Shown here: one piece after another, positions 25,506 to 33,945 of the stretch
Layout: each line of letters begins with the position of its first letter
How positions within the stretch are numbered: the stretch's first letter is position 1
Origin: Pyrinomonadaceae bacterium
GTDB taxonomy: Bacteria > Acidobacteriota > Blastocatellia > Pyrinomonadales > Pyrinomonadaceae
DNA length: 50,521 bases
Assembly (NCBI GenBank): GCA_022843305.1
Contig: JALHNX010000014.1
Location: 1-50,521, forward strand
Direction: 5' to 3'
The notes under the pieces: model-generated
Told to the model about the DNA's origin: nothing
Seen by the model: the letters and a program-made list of their open reading frames with translations, nothing else
The model's database searches: none
Made by a program: the position numbers and the translations under genes

Positions 25506-28009
25506 TACCTTCCCGTTTTTTCGTAAAGTTCGGCAAGTCTTGATTTTGCAAGCTGTGTCCGCGGATTTTCCGCGCCTTGCGAAACCTTTAAACTTTCAAA
25601 ACTTTGAACCAGAAGCGTTTCGGCTTCGGAAAATTTTTTCTGCGTCATCAAACATTCGCCCAACGCGCTTTTTGCCAGAGCGGTCAGAAAATGTTCCGGC
25701 GGCAGATTTTTTTGTCGAATTCCGACGGCTTCGCGCAGGATTTTTTCGGCTTCGACGGATTTTTCCGTTTTGTTCAGAATCAAGCCTTGAATCATCAGCG
25801 CAGTCGCAAAATTGATGTATTGCTCGTTAGTATTGGCGCGGTAAATTTTCAGCGTTTCGGCGATTTTCGTTTCGGCTTCGGCAAATTTGTTTTGCCGGTA
25901 GAGCGAATTTGCCTGTAAACGCAGATTGTCGCCGAGAAAAAGATGCGAATTGCTGAGAAGCCGCCGGTAAATCGTTTCGCCCTTCGACAGATTTTCATCG
26001 GCTTCGACGAAATTGCCTTTTTCGCTCAGATAACTTCCCAAACTCGTGAAAGCATAGCCCAGTTCCCACGTTTCGGATGCCGCAGTTCGGCTCAGTTCAT
26101 TGATATGTTCACTTTGCAGGGCGATGGCTTCGTCAATTTTTCCCTGATCAAAAAGCGTCAAAGTTAAAGTTCCGCGAATCACACTCAGCGCGTTTTTATC
26201 TTTTTCCACCACCGAAGGCTCTAAAGCCAACGCTTCGCGCAATAGATTTTCGGCTTCCCTCGAATTTCCGAGCGCACGCCGGTTGACGGCGAAACTTTCG
26301 AGCGCGTTCACCAGATAAACGGCTTCCAGATTGCCCTTTTTTACCTCGACGCGGGCAAGCGGGATGATTTCCTGAAGTATTTCATCGGTTTCGGAGCGTT
26401 TTCCTCTTTGCGCTAAAATACTCGCCAGCAGTAATTTTGTTTGAATTATTTCCGAATTATTTCCGCCAAAGATTTTGATTTGTTTTTCAAGCGAAGCGCG
26501 AATGTGTTTTTCCGCCGGCTCGTAAAAACCTTGCGTGTTATAGCTGTACCCGAGGATGTAGTTTAATTGCGCTTTGACATCGGGTTGAGCGGAAAAATTT
26601 TCATCTTCGAGATGTTTGGCGGCTTTGTCCAGAACGTCCTTGATAGTAATTAATTCGTTCTCGTCCTTTTCGACTGCCGTGTTCGGATCGCTGTAATTGA
26701 GCATTTCCGCGAGAAAGCGGTTGACCGTTTCGGCTTTCGCCGTTTCGTTTCGCGCCGCCTGTGCTTGCCAAATGCTGACGATAATTCCGCCGATCAAGCT
26801 CAGCAAAATCAAACTTGCCGCCAAAACACCGATTTTATGACGTTTGATATATTTCGAAGCACGATATTTATAGGTGTTCGGACGCGCCGCAACCGGCAAA
26901 CCTTTCAAATGTCTTTCGATGTCGCCCGAGAATGCTTCAACCGATTGATAACGGCGCACCGGTTCTTTTTTGAGCGCGGTCAGCGCGATATTGTCCAAAT
27001 CTCCTTTTAACACTTTTGTCCTTCGTCCTTTGTCCTTCGTCCTTTGTTTTTCGGAATCTTGCGAAGGACTAAGGACAAAGGACGAAGGACGAACAGGTTC
27101 GCGCTCTGTAGCGGTTTTGATGATTTCATCCAGACTTTTTCCTTCAAACTGAAACGGACGCTCGCCGGTCAGCAATTCGTAAAAAATTACGCCGAGCGAA
27201 TAAATGTCCGAAGCGGTCGTGATCGGTTCGTTTTTCAGTTGTTCGGGCGAAGCGTAAGCGGGCGTAAGGGCGCGAAAAGCCGTCTGCGTTTGCTCCGGAT
27301 CGTTTAATAAATTTGCGTCGAGCAATTTTGCCAAGCCGAAATCGAGCAGTTTCGGTTCATTTTCCGCCGTAACGAGGATATTTCCCGGCTTTAAATCGCG
27401 GTGAACGATCAAATTTCGATGCGCGTAAGAAACTGCCGCGCAAACTTTTAGGAATAATTTCAGACGCGCTTCTAGATCGAGATTTTCACGCGCCACAAAT
27501 TTCGTAATCGCTTCGCCTTCGACAAATTCCATTGCCAGAAACGGTTCGCCCGACGCGGAAACGCCGCCGTCAACCAGTTTGGCAATGTTCGGATGATTGA
27601 GATTTGCTAAAATTTGGCGTTCGCGCCGGAAACGATTGACCAGTTCGCTGTCGGCGACCGTCTGGCGAATGATTTTTACCGCTACTTTCTGCGAAAATTC
27701 GCCGTCGTCGCGTTCGGCAAGAAAAACCGCGCCCATTCCGCCCACGCCGATTTCTTTGATGATCTTGTAATTTCCGAAATGCTTTTCCGTCCGGTTTGCG
27801 GAAGGTTTCGTGAAAACTTCCGCGACTTGAAAAGCGGGTTCTTCGATAAAATCTTCGATTTCTGCGTGTGAAACGAGCAGAGATTCGACTTCAGCGCGGA
27901 TTTCGTTATTGCCGATTCCCGACAAAAAATCTTCTCTCTCCTCGCCGCCCGTTTTTTCCAGCGCGGCAAGAAAAATCTCCTTCACATTTTGCCAGTTTTT
28001 TTCGTCCAT
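25505..28009 (-). CDS. membrane Ser/Thr protein kinase with TPR domain
   Basis: About 834 residues from the ATG at 28009 (a GTG at 28024 is possible, but lies in an inverted repeat). Kinase domain: glycine loop GVGGMGAVFLAE (about 87-98), Lys112 in VAVKII, HRDLKPGN (His203, Asp205), DFGLAKLL (Asp223), all intact. One membrane helix near 410-430 (IGVLAASLILLSLIGGIIVSIW), then a TPR-rich C-terminus of about 400 residues. This architecture, next to an X6-type ECF sigma factor gene, is common in Acidobacteriota and probably couples signalling to transcription. Oddity: between kinase lobes and membrane helix a heptamer-repeat insert gives KQRTKDKGRRTKV. Confidence 0.93.
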   Translation of the reverse strand: MDEKNWQNVKEIFLAALEKTGGEEREDFLSGIGNNEIRAEVESLLVSHAEIEDFIEEPAFQVAEVFTKPSANRTEKHFGNYKIIKEIGVGGMGAVFLAERDDGEFSQKVAVKIIRQTVADSELVNRFRRERQILANLNHPNIAKLVDGGVSASGEPFLAMEFVEGEAITKFVARENLDLEARLKLFLKVCAAVSYAHRNLIVHRDLKPGNILVTAENEPKLLDFGLAKLLDANLLNDPEQTQTAFRALTPAYASPEQLKNEPITTASDIYSLGVIFYELLTGERPFQFEGKSLDEIIKTATEREPVRPSSFVLSPSQDSEKQRTKDKGRRTKVLKGDLDNIALTALKKEPVRRYQSVEAFSGDIERHLKGLPVAARPNTYKYRASKYIKRHKIGVLAASLILLSLIGGIIVSIWQAQAARNETAKAETVNRFLAEMLNYSDPNTAVEKDENELITIKDVLDKAAKHLEDENFSAQPDVKAQLNYILGYSYNTQGFYEPAEKHIRASLEKQIKIFGGNNSEIIQTKLLLASILAQRGKRSETDEILQEIIPLARVEVKKGNLEAVYLVNALESFAVNRRALGNSREAENLLREALALEPSVVEKDKNALSVIRGTLTLTLFDQGKIDEAIALQSEHINELSRTAASETWELGYAFTSLGSYLSEKGNFVEADENLSKGETIYRRLLSNSHLFLGDNLRLQANSLYRQNKFAEAETKIAETLKIYRANTNEQYINFATALMIQGLILNKTEKSVEAEKILREAVGIRQKNLPPEHFLTALAKSALGECLMTQKKFSEAETLLVQSFESLKVSQGAENPRTQLAKSRLAELYEKTGR
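27014..27094. repeat. period-7 inverted repeat in frame inside the kinase gene
   Basis: Left arm about 27017-27046 is four to five copies of GTCCTTC/GTCCTTT. Right arm about 27061-27091 is the complement (GAAGGAC / AAAGGAC words). The loop is about 14 bases. The whole element is read through in frame, adding about 27 codons between conserved kinase residues and LKGDLDNIALTAL. Confidence 0.9.
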
Positions 28010-28016
28010 CCGTTTT

Positions 28017-28146
28017 GAGTTCACACTTCAGCGTGCCGCAACTGAAAACGAAGCGATGCAGTTGCCTGCCGCCCAAAAACTTGAATTATAAATTAAACAA
28101 AAAACGCGCCGCTTCGCCGGCGTTCGGCACGCTGAAGCGTGAACTC
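28017..28146. repeat. inverted repeat flanking the kinase-sigma gap
   Basis: Arms 28017-28038 and 28125-28146 (22 bp, one mismatch; core TTCAGCGTGCCG) enclose 86 bases. The right arm overlaps the end of the ECF gene, whose stop is at 28145. The left arm reaches the putative GTG start of the kinase. The word CGGCACGCTGAAG resembles dispersed palindromic repeats. Confidence 0.85.
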
Positions 28147-28711
28147 AGAACTGTTTTATTTCCCGAAAAAGCCACGTCCGCGCAACCGTCCATTCGCGTT
28201 TGACCGTTGACGGAGAAATTTTCAAAGCGTGCGCGGTCTCCTCGATCGTCAAACCGCCGAAAAATCTGAGTTCGACGATCTTTGATTGCGTTTTGTCGAA
28301 TTTCGCCAATTTTTCGAGCGCCTCGTCAAGCCCGATCAGATCAATTTCGCGGCTTTTTCGGTTCGGCAGACTGACCGCTTCATCGAGCGAAAGTTTTTGA
28401 CCGAAATCGCGTTTTGCGGCGCGTTTTTCGCGGGCGTGGTCAACCAGAATTTTTCGCATAATTTGCGCCGCGACCGCAAAAAAATGAGCGCGATTCTGCC
28501 AACTTACTTTTTCCCAGTCAACGAGGCGGATATAGGCTTCGTGAACGAGCGCAGTCGCCTGCAGCGTGTGGTCGCTTCGCTCATTTTGCAGATAACTGTG
28601 CGCGAGCTTGCGCAATTCGCCGTAAACCAGCGGCAAAAGTTCTTCGGGAGCTTTTCCGTCGCCTTCATTGATGCGGTCGAGCAGAATTGTTAGATCGGAC
28701 GAATCAGCCAT
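28145..28711 (-). CDS. ECF-family RNA polymerase sigma factor (X6/SigX-like group)
   Basis: 188 residues. Region 2 is visible as ELLPLVYGELRKLAHSYLQNER...LQATALVHEAYIRLVD and FFAVAAQIMRKILVDHAREKRAAKR, the signature of the ECF subfamily common in Acidobacteria and Planctomycetes. Region 4 has the helix-turn-helix GLTIEETAHALKISPSTVKREW (about 150-175). It directs RNA polymerase to particular promoters; no anti-sigma gene is adjacent. Same strand as the kinase gene and 135 bases upstream of it. Confidence 0.93.
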   Translation of the reverse strand: MADSSDLTILLDRINEGDGKAPEELLPLVYGELRKLAHSYLQNERSDHTLQATALVHEAYIRLVDWEKVSWQNRAHFFAVAAQIMRKILVDHAREKRAAKRDFGQKLSLDEAVSLPNRKSREIDLIGLDEALEKLAKFDKTQSKIVELRFFGGLTIEETAHALKISPSTVKREWTVARTWLFREIKQF

Positions 28712-28714
28712 AAC

Positions 28715-28797
28715 TGTTCAGAGTAACGCATTTATGCGTGAAGATTTTCACCGGCGAAGCGCGGCGAAAATCACGGCTGAAGCCGTAACTCTGAACA
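28715..28797. repeat. imperfect nested inverted repeat upstream of the sigma factor
   Basis: Outer arms TGTTCAGAGT (28715-28724) and its complement (28788-28797), with inner complementary words GATTTTC / GAAAATC and GGCTGAAGCC. It starts 4 bases from the ECF start codon, in the place of its ribosome binding site. Possibly a regulatory RNA structure or a dispersed repeat. Confidence 0.6.
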
Positions 28798-28833
28798 AGA
28801 TTATACGACTAATCGGCGAAAAATAAAGATTTA

Positions 28834-28875
28834 TTTGAGCCAATTTCTGAAAATCTTCCGCTTTGTAGGGTGAAA
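28834..28875 (+). promoter_or_regulatory. shared upstream element, copy 1
   Basis: 42 bases: TTTGAGCCAATTT, nine variable bases, TTCCGCTTTGTAGG, two variable bases, GAAA. 34 of 42 match copy 2 at 29614-29655. It lies 108 bases before the start of the 28984 gene. Two conserved blocks separated by a variable spacer are what a promoter recognised by a dedicated sigma factor would look like. Confidence 0.55.
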
Positions 28876-28983
28876 GAGACATTAGTTCTAACTAGAACTG
28901 AGAAAAATTTGAAAAGGAAATTAAATTCAGATTCAGCAGACTGAGAACAAAAACGCTGAAAATGATTCTAAAGGAGAAAAATT

Positions 28984-29544
28984 ATGCAAGATTGGCAATT
29001 TGTAAATATGCTTTATGCTTGGTGCGGCTGCAGAATAGCGGGAGAAGGTTTCGTAATTTCGGCAGAGCAACTTTGGCAATCGATTTTACTAAGAGGCGCC
29101 GCGTTGGAGATGACTGAAGCGCAGGTAATTGCTGTTGCCGAAAAGGTGTTGATTGAAAAAGTTGGTCCTGAAGTCGCCGGACAAATTGTGAAAACATTAA
29201 CTACCAGACAGTTTATCAAAACGCTTGGCACGACCTTTGGCGAAACCGTGGTCGGAAGAGGCAGCGGAGCATTGGGTAAAGTTGGAACGGCAACCGCCAG
29301 AAACCTTCTGAGAGGTCCGATAGTAATTGGTGCGGTAGTTCTGGCATTAGTCTCAGCCGGTTGTTCCGCCAAGGATGAAATAGAAGTCGCTAATAATACA
29401 GCCCAACTATATGCTCATTATATGAGAAATTATATTCAATGGGCGGTGAGAGCCAAAAAACAACATCCTCAAGCGAAAATAGCCCAACCGATGCTTATGG
29501 AAGAATGGAATGAAATGCGATTTATGGTTGCAAACCCACACTAA
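28984..29544 (+). CDS. unidentified membrane-associated protein
   Basis: 186 residues. Start at 28984 is supported by AAAGGAGAAAAA. The N-terminus has no signal peptide and contains WCGC (residues 14-17). A weakly amphipathic helical region follows (TEAQVIAVAEKVLIEKVGPEVAGQIVKTL), then a Gly-rich stretch and one hydrophobic segment at about 116-133 (GPIVIGAVVLALVSAGCSA). The C-terminal ~55 residues are polar. I do not recognise a family. It shares its upstream element with the next gene and ends in a strong terminator. Confidence 0.65.
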   Translation: MQDWQFVNMLYAWCGCRIAGEGFVISAEQLWQSILLRGAALEMTEAQVIAVAEKVLIEKVGPEVAGQIVKTLTTRQFIKTLGTTFGETVVGRGSGALGKVGTATARNLLRGPIVIGAVVLALVSAGCSAKDEIEVANNTAQLYAHYMRNYIQWAVRAKKQHPQAKIAQPMLMEEWNEMRFMVANPH

Positions 29545-29587
29545 GCATTTTAACCCCGTCTGATTTTTTAACATTTTCTACTGATTA

Positions 29588-29616
29588 AAACAGCTTCTTT
29601 TGAGGCTGTTTTTTTT
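29588..29616 (+). terminator. rho-independent terminator after the 28984 gene
   Basis: Stem AAACAGC / GCTGTTT with additional pairing TTC/GAG, 4-base loop, followed by six T at 29611-29616. The T-run runs directly into copy 2 of the shared upstream element. Confidence 0.85.
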
Positions 29617-29655
29617 GAGCCAATTTGGCAAGTTTTTCCGCTTTGTAGGTCGAAA
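29614..29655 (+). promoter_or_regulatory. shared upstream element, copy 2
   Basis: Same two blocks as copy 1 (TTTGAGCCAATTT and TTCCGCTTTGTAGG). It lies 77 bases before the 29733 start and directly after a terminator, the expected place for a promoter. Confidence 0.55.
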
Positions 29656-29732
29656 CCGAAAACAGTTGCCGCAAATGAAAGGGCAAATTCAAAAAGGCAG
29701 CCGGTGGATGAAACAACTTTTGGAGGTCGAGA

Positions 29733-30218
29733 ATGTTCACTAATCTTAAAAAATTCTATAACGAACGAGAAATTTCCCGAAGCAGGATAATAAGTCTGAT
29801 TATTATGGTTCTTTTAGCTTTAACATCTTCCGTTGGGAATCTTAAAGCGCAAGACGATTTAAGGGCGATGTCGCCGAATCCTGGCACGAATCCGCAGCAT
29901 ATCGTTGATTTTAACGGCGACGGCAAAACCGATTTTGCGGTTGTTCGGAACACGGGCAGCGGTCCGAACGGTCAGATCGCATGGTTTGTTCAAAACAACG
30001 GCGGCAGCGGGTTACAGGTGGTGCTGTGGGGGATTGCCAGCGATTTATTTGTGCCGGAAGATTACGACGGCGACGGTAAAACGGATGTTGCCGTCTGGCG
30101 ACGTAGTTCGACACCCGGCGCGTGTGCTTTTTGGGTTCAAGGCTCGACGGTCGGAGTATTCTCCGTTCCGTTCGGCACACAGGGCGACTATGCGGTGGCA
30201 AATTACAACACTCACTAA
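29733..30218 (+). CDS. short secreted FG-GAP/VCBS-repeat protein
   Basis: 161 residues. N-terminal signal or anchor after a basic stretch (residues ~19-40, IISLIIMVLLALTSSVGNLKAQ). Two calcium-binding FG-GAP repeats: VDFNGDGKTDFAVVRN and EDYDGDGKTDVAVWRR, with a third truncated at the C-terminus (GTQGDYAVANYNTH). Full propellers need about seven blades, so this is a fragment or must assemble with others. Start supported by TTTGGAGG. Related in sequence to the repeats of the 17058 gene. Confidence 0.82.
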   Translation: MFTNLKKFYNEREISRSRIISLIIMVLLALTSSVGNLKAQDDLRAMSPNPGTNPQHIVDFNGDGKTDFAVVRNTGSGPNGQIAWFVQNNGGSGLQVVLWGIASDLFVPEDYDGDGKTDVAVWRRSSTPGACAFWVQGSTVGVFSVPFGTQGDYAVANYNTH

Positions 30219-30296
30219 GCTCGACTTTATCCAATTTTTGAACGTCCTTTGAAAATTGCTTGACTTGATTTTACAAGTGTAGAAATATCATCGCCG

Positions 30297-30340
30297 AGAG
30301 TTTTCAAACATCACAATTTTGCACGCTGTTTGAAAACTCT
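30297..30340. repeat. perfect 13-bp inverted repeat in the 30219-30418 gap
   Basis: AGAGTTTTCAAAC at 30297-30309 and its complement at 30328-30340, 18-base loop. No T-run. The surrounding 200-base gap carries no gene; -35-like TTGACT at 30260 and TTGACA at 30371 are present but without convincing -10 boxes. Confidence 0.75.
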
Positions 30341-30418
30341 AAGGCAAAATCGCCAGGCTCAGTCTTTGATTGACATTCTTAATTTTCAAAATAGATAAAG
30401 TCGCGCTAATCTCAGAAG

Positions 30419-31276
30419 ATGCGCGAAGATTTATCTTTTTTTCATCAGCCTTTGACCGATGTTTTTTCGTCCGTCAAGACTGATGATTTTTTTCTTTCCG
30501 GCGAGCAGATCGATTTCTTTCACGAGAACGGCTATCTGAAAGGCATTAAAATTCTGGATGACGAACAGATCGCGGTTTTACGCAGCGCGCTCGATGAATT
30601 GATGAAGCCCGCACAATCGGCAAACCCGCTTTTTTACGAATATCACTCGAACGAATCGTTGGAAAAGGACAAGATTTTGTTTCACGCCCTCGGCGCGTGG
30701 CGCGTTTCAGAGGCGTTTCACGATATTTTGTGGAATCGGCGGTTTCTCGTTCCCGCTTCGCAAATCCTCGGCGGCGCAGTCAGATTTTGGCACGACCAGC
30801 TTTTTGTCAAACCCGCTTTGAGCGGCGGCGTGGTCGCGTGGCATCAGGATTATTCTTACTGGACGCGCACCGCGCCCGTCAATCATCTGACCTGCTGGAT
30901 CGGTCTGGACGATTCGACGCGCGAAAACGGTTGCGTGCATTACGTTCCGCGCTCGCACAAATGGAATTTGCTGCCCCGAAAAAATCTGGCGAACGAGATG
31001 AACGCGATTTTTGACGATTTGAACGATGAACAAAAGCGTGAATTTAAACCTGTCCCGATTGAATTAAAGCCGGGCGAAGCGAGCTTTCATCATCCTTTGA
31101 CGGTTCACGGCTCGTTTGAAAATTTTTCGGACAAACCGCGCCGCGCCGTGGTCATCAACGTCGTCGGCGACGGCGTTTTATCCGACTCGAACGAACCTTT
31201 ACTCGCCGGCGTTACGCCGATCCCGAAAGGCGAAAAACTGCGTGGACAATTCTTTCCTTTGCTTTTTAAGTCTTGA
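30419..31276 (+). CDS. phytanoyl-CoA dioxygenase (PhyH) family protein
   Basis: 285 residues of the Fe(II)/2-oxoglutarate dioxygenase superfamily. Iron ligands: His142 and Asp144 in [10 protein letters not shown], and His230 in [12 protein letters not shown]. Typical PhyH features include [35 protein letters not shown] and an Arg in [10 protein letters not shown] (2-oxoglutarate binding). Substrate unknown; family members hydroxylate lipids, antibiotics or small molecules. It ends two bases before the stop of the convergent GGDEF/EAL gene, leaving no room for a separate terminator. Confidence 0.9.
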   Translation: MREDLSFFHQPLTDVFSSVKTDDFFLSGEQIDFFHENGYLKGIKILDDEQIAVLRSALDELMKPAQSANPLFYEYHSNESLEKDKILFHALGAWRVSEAFHDILWNRRFLVPASQILGGAVRFWHDQLFVKPALSGGVVAWHQDYSYWTRTAPVNHLTCWIGLDDSTRENGCVHYVPRSHKWNLLPRKNLANEMNAIFDDLNDEQKREFKPVPIELKPGEASFHHPLTVHGSFENFSDKPRRAVVINVVGDGVLSDSNEPLLAGVTPIPKGEKLRGQFFPLLFKS

Positions 31277-31278
31277 AA

Positions 31279-33435
31279 CTACTGCACTTCGGCAACTTCA
31301 AAAATCGAATTCAGCTCAATCGGGAACGATAATTCCGGCATTTTAAATTCGAGTCCTTTCGACAAAAGTTTTTCCGCCTGCGCAACGGCGACGGGCTTTG
31401 AAAATAAAAATCCCTGCCCGAACTGACAGCCGAGCGATTGAAGCTGTCTTAACTGCTCTTCGGTTTCGATGCCTTCGGCGACGACTTCGAGATGCAGATT
31501 TTCGGCAAGCGTGACAATCGTGCGGACAATTTCCTCGGATTTTGCATCGGAATCGAGTTTGCCGATAAACGAACGGTCAATTTTCAGACGCTCGAACGGA
31601 AAGCGGTGCAGATAGCTCAAACTGGAATAACCCGTCCCGAAATCGTCCGTACTCAAACGAACGCCGAGCGCGCATAATTCGGACAAAACTTCGAGCGCGG
31701 TTTCGGCATTACCCATGACGGTTGATTCGGTCACTTCGAGCTTGAGACATTCGGGCGGCAAAGCGGACGATTTCATAATTTCGCCGACCTGTTTGATCAG
31801 ATTCGGGTGCATCAATTGTTTTGCCGAAAGATTGACGCTGACCGAAAGCTCTCTTTTCGGAAAAAGATTCTGCCATTCGCTGATCTGCCGGACGGATTCT
31901 TCCAAAACCCATTCGCCGATCGGAATGATCAAGCCGGTTTCTTCGGCGACGGGAATAAATTCGGTCGGCGAAACAAAGCCGAGTTCGGGATGTTCCCAAC
32001 GAATCAAAGCCTCGAATTCGTTGTTTTCGCCTGTTTCGAGATTAACAATCGGCTGGTAAAAAACCCTGAAATCGCGGCGTTCGATTGATTTTCGCAAATC
32101 GTTTTCGATCTGCAAAAGATTCATATTGCGGACGTGCATCGCGCGGTTGAAAATCTCGTAACGCGCCTTGCCCGCTTCCTTGGCGCGATACATCGCCGTG
32201 TCGGCATCGCGCAGGAAACTTTCGGGCGTGTCGTGCGAAGCGTCCGACATAATAATTCCGATGCTCGCCGACGTGAAAACTTCAAAACTGTCGATCTTGA
32301 ACGGCGCGGCAAGCTTGCTTTGCAGGCGTTCGGCAACTTCCGTCACCGTGTCGGAATCTTTGATATTATCGAGCAAAAGCGTGAATTCGTCGCCGCCGAA
32401 ACGCGAAACGATGTCGCCCGGACGAAGGCAGGATTGAAGCCGTTCGGCAATCGCAATCAAAAGTTTATCGCCGATCACATGTCCCAAACCGTCGTTGATG
32501 ACCTTGAAGCGGTCGAGGTCAAGAAAAAGCACGGCGAATTGATGAGTTTCATCCGCTTTCGCACACAAAATAGCTTCCTGCAAAATCGTCGTAAAATGCG
32601 CACGGTTCGGCAATCCCGTCAGAGAATCGTGCGTCGCTTCGTGAACCAGACGCGCTTCGGCGCGGCGGCGTTCGGTAATGTCGCGCAAAATCGCCGTGTA
32701 ATAAATGCCTTCGCTGGATTTCCAGACCGAACCGGAAAGCTCGAGCGGAAATTCGCTGCCGTCCTTGCGCCTTCCGGCGGTTTCAATAATTTTTCCGTCA
32801 AACGGTGTAAGCACGGTTTCCAACGTGAAACGCACGCCGACAGCCAACGCTTTTTGCGCGTATTTCGCGCCCATTATCGAAGTTATCGGAAGACCGATGA
32901 CTTCCGATTCGCGGTAGCCGAAAATCGCTTCCGCGCCTTTGTTCCAGAGCGTGATTCTGCCGTCTTCGTTCACCAGCAGAATCGCGTCGCTCGCCGATTG
33001 AATGACCGAGCGGAATTTGGCTTCGGAATTTTGGATCTCTTCGAGCGAACGCGCGTGTTTCAAACTGTAGCGAATGGCGCGTTCGAGCAAGGGCGCGGTC
33101 AATTCGCTTTTTACCAGATAATCCGCTGCGCCCGCTTTCATTGCCTGAAAATCAATTTCTTTGTCATCCTGTCCGGTCAGAAGAATGATCGGCGCGGCAC
33201 AGCCGGTTTTGATCGCTTCGCGCAGAAGTTCCAAGCCCGTCCGTTCGCCCAGACGGTAATCAACCAGATAAATGTCGTGACGATTTTCGTTCAAAACGCG
33301 AAAACCGTCGTCGAAATTATCCAGCCAATCGAGCCGGAACTGATGATCTTTAAATTCGTCAAAGATGTAGCGCGTCAGAATATAGTCTTCTTCGTCGTCA
33401 TCAATCAACAAAACTCTTACGGGGTGAATGTTCAT
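31279..33435 (-). CDS. response regulator with PAS, GGDEF and EAL domains
   Basis: 718 residues. REC domain 1-130 with acidic pocket DDDEED and phospho-acceptor Asp59 (YLVDYRLG). PAS about 137-255 (SDAILLVNEDGRITLWNKGAEAIFGY). GGDEF about 275-435 with intact RFGGDEF at ~347, hence able to make cyclic-di-GMP. EAL about 450-700 with EALIRWEHPE at ~472 and DDFGTGYSSL, hence also able to degrade it. Third gene of an operon with histidine kinase and small response regulator, which probably sets its state by phosphorylation. Output is cyclic-di-GMP level. Confidence 0.95.
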   Translation of the reverse strand: MNIHPVRVLLIDDDEEDYILTRYIFDEFKDHQFRLDWLDNFDDGFRVLNENRHDIYLVDYRLGERTGLELLREAIKTGCAAPIILLTGQDDKEIDFQAMKAGAADYLVKSELTAPLLERAIRYSLKHARSLEEIQNSEAKFRSVIQSASDAILLVNEDGRITLWNKGAEAIFGYRESEVIGLPITSIMGAKYAQKALAVGVRFTLETVLTPFDGKIIETAGRRKDGSEFPLELSGSVWKSSEGIYYTAILRDITERRRAEARLVHEATHDSLTGLPNRAHFTTILQEAILCAKADETHQFAVLFLDLDRFKVINDGLGHVIGDKLLIAIAERLQSCLRPGDIVSRFGGDEFTLLLDNIKDSDTVTEVAERLQSKLAAPFKIDSFEVFTSASIGIIMSDASHDTPESFLRDADTAMYRAKEAGKARYEIFNRAMHVRNMNLLQIENDLRKSIERRDFRVFYQPIVNLETGENNEFEALIRWEHPELGFVSPTEFIPVAEETGLIIPIGEWVLEESVRQISEWQNLFPKRELSVSVNLSAKQLMHPNLIKQVGEIMKSSALPPECLKLEVTESTVMGNAETALEVLSELCALGVRLSTDDFGTGYSSLSYLHRFPFERLKIDRSFIGKLDSDAKSEEIVRTIVTLAENLHLEVVAEGIETEEQLRQLQSLGCQFGQGFLFSKPVAVAQAEKLLSKGLEFKMPELSFPIELNSIFEVAEVQ

Positions 33436-33446
33436 ATATCTACAAG

Positions 33447-33495
33447 TCGAGAGTCGAGAGTCGAGAGTCGTTTGCCTTTAGCTCTCGACTCTCGA
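33447..33495. repeat. period-7 inverted repeat (GAGAGTC words)
   Basis: Left arm 33447-33470 has three copies of TCGAGAG, right arm 33482-33495 is CTCTCGACTCTCGA; about 12-base loop. It lies exactly between the two response regulator genes, ending at the stop of the 33496 gene. The same heptamer occurs inside the 41135 gene. Confidence 0.88.
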
Positions 33496-33945
33496 TTAAT
33501 TTTCCGTAACGGGCAATTCGACAATCTGAAACCAGTATCTGCCGAGTGTTTTTACAAGTTCCACTAGAGATTCGAATGTCACGGGTTTGACGATAAACGA
33601 ATTTACGCCGAGTTCGTATGAGCGGATAATGTCTTCTTCCGCTTTTGAAGTGGTCAAAACGACGACCGGAATGCTTCGCAGATCGGCATCGGCGCGGATT
33701 TCGCACAATGCTTCGAGACCGCTTTTGCGCGGCATATTCAAATCGAGCAGAATCATACTCGGGCGCGGCGTATTTTCGCCGAATTTTCCGCGCCGGTAAA
33801 GATAATCCATCAATTCCTCGCCGTCTTCGACCGTGTTCATAATGTTCAGCAAGTGGTTTTCTTCAAACGCTTCGCGCACCAGCAGACGGTCGTCCGCGTC
33901 GTCGTCCGCGAGCAAGATCGTGATCGTTTTAGCATTTTGTTTCAT
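33496..33945 (-). CDS. single-domain response regulator (CheY/Rcp1-like)
   Basis: 149 residues, one REC domain only. Acidic pocket DDDADD (14-19), phospho-acceptor Asp68 in MILLDLNMPRKSG, conserved Thr/Ser in VVLTTS and Lys in FIVKPV. The inserted YLYRRGKFGENTPRPS before the acceptor strand is typical of Rcp1-like regulators paired with phytochrome-type kinases. No output domain; it probably relays phosphate. Its start overlaps the kinase gene by 17 bases. Confidence 0.94.
   Translation of the reverse strand: MKQNAKTITILLADDDADDRLLVREAFEENHLLNIMNTVEDGEELMDYLYRRGKFGENTPRPSMILLDLNMPRKSGLEALCEIRADADLRSIPVVVLTTSKAEEDIIRSYELGVNSFIVKPVTFESLVELVKTLGRYWFQIVELPVTEN

Noticed and set aside
32134..33567. 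477-codon plus-strand open frame
   Set aside because: It lies fully antisense to the REC-PAS-GGDEF-EAL gene, whose domains are unmistakable; its own translation is Arg/Phe-rich without motifs.
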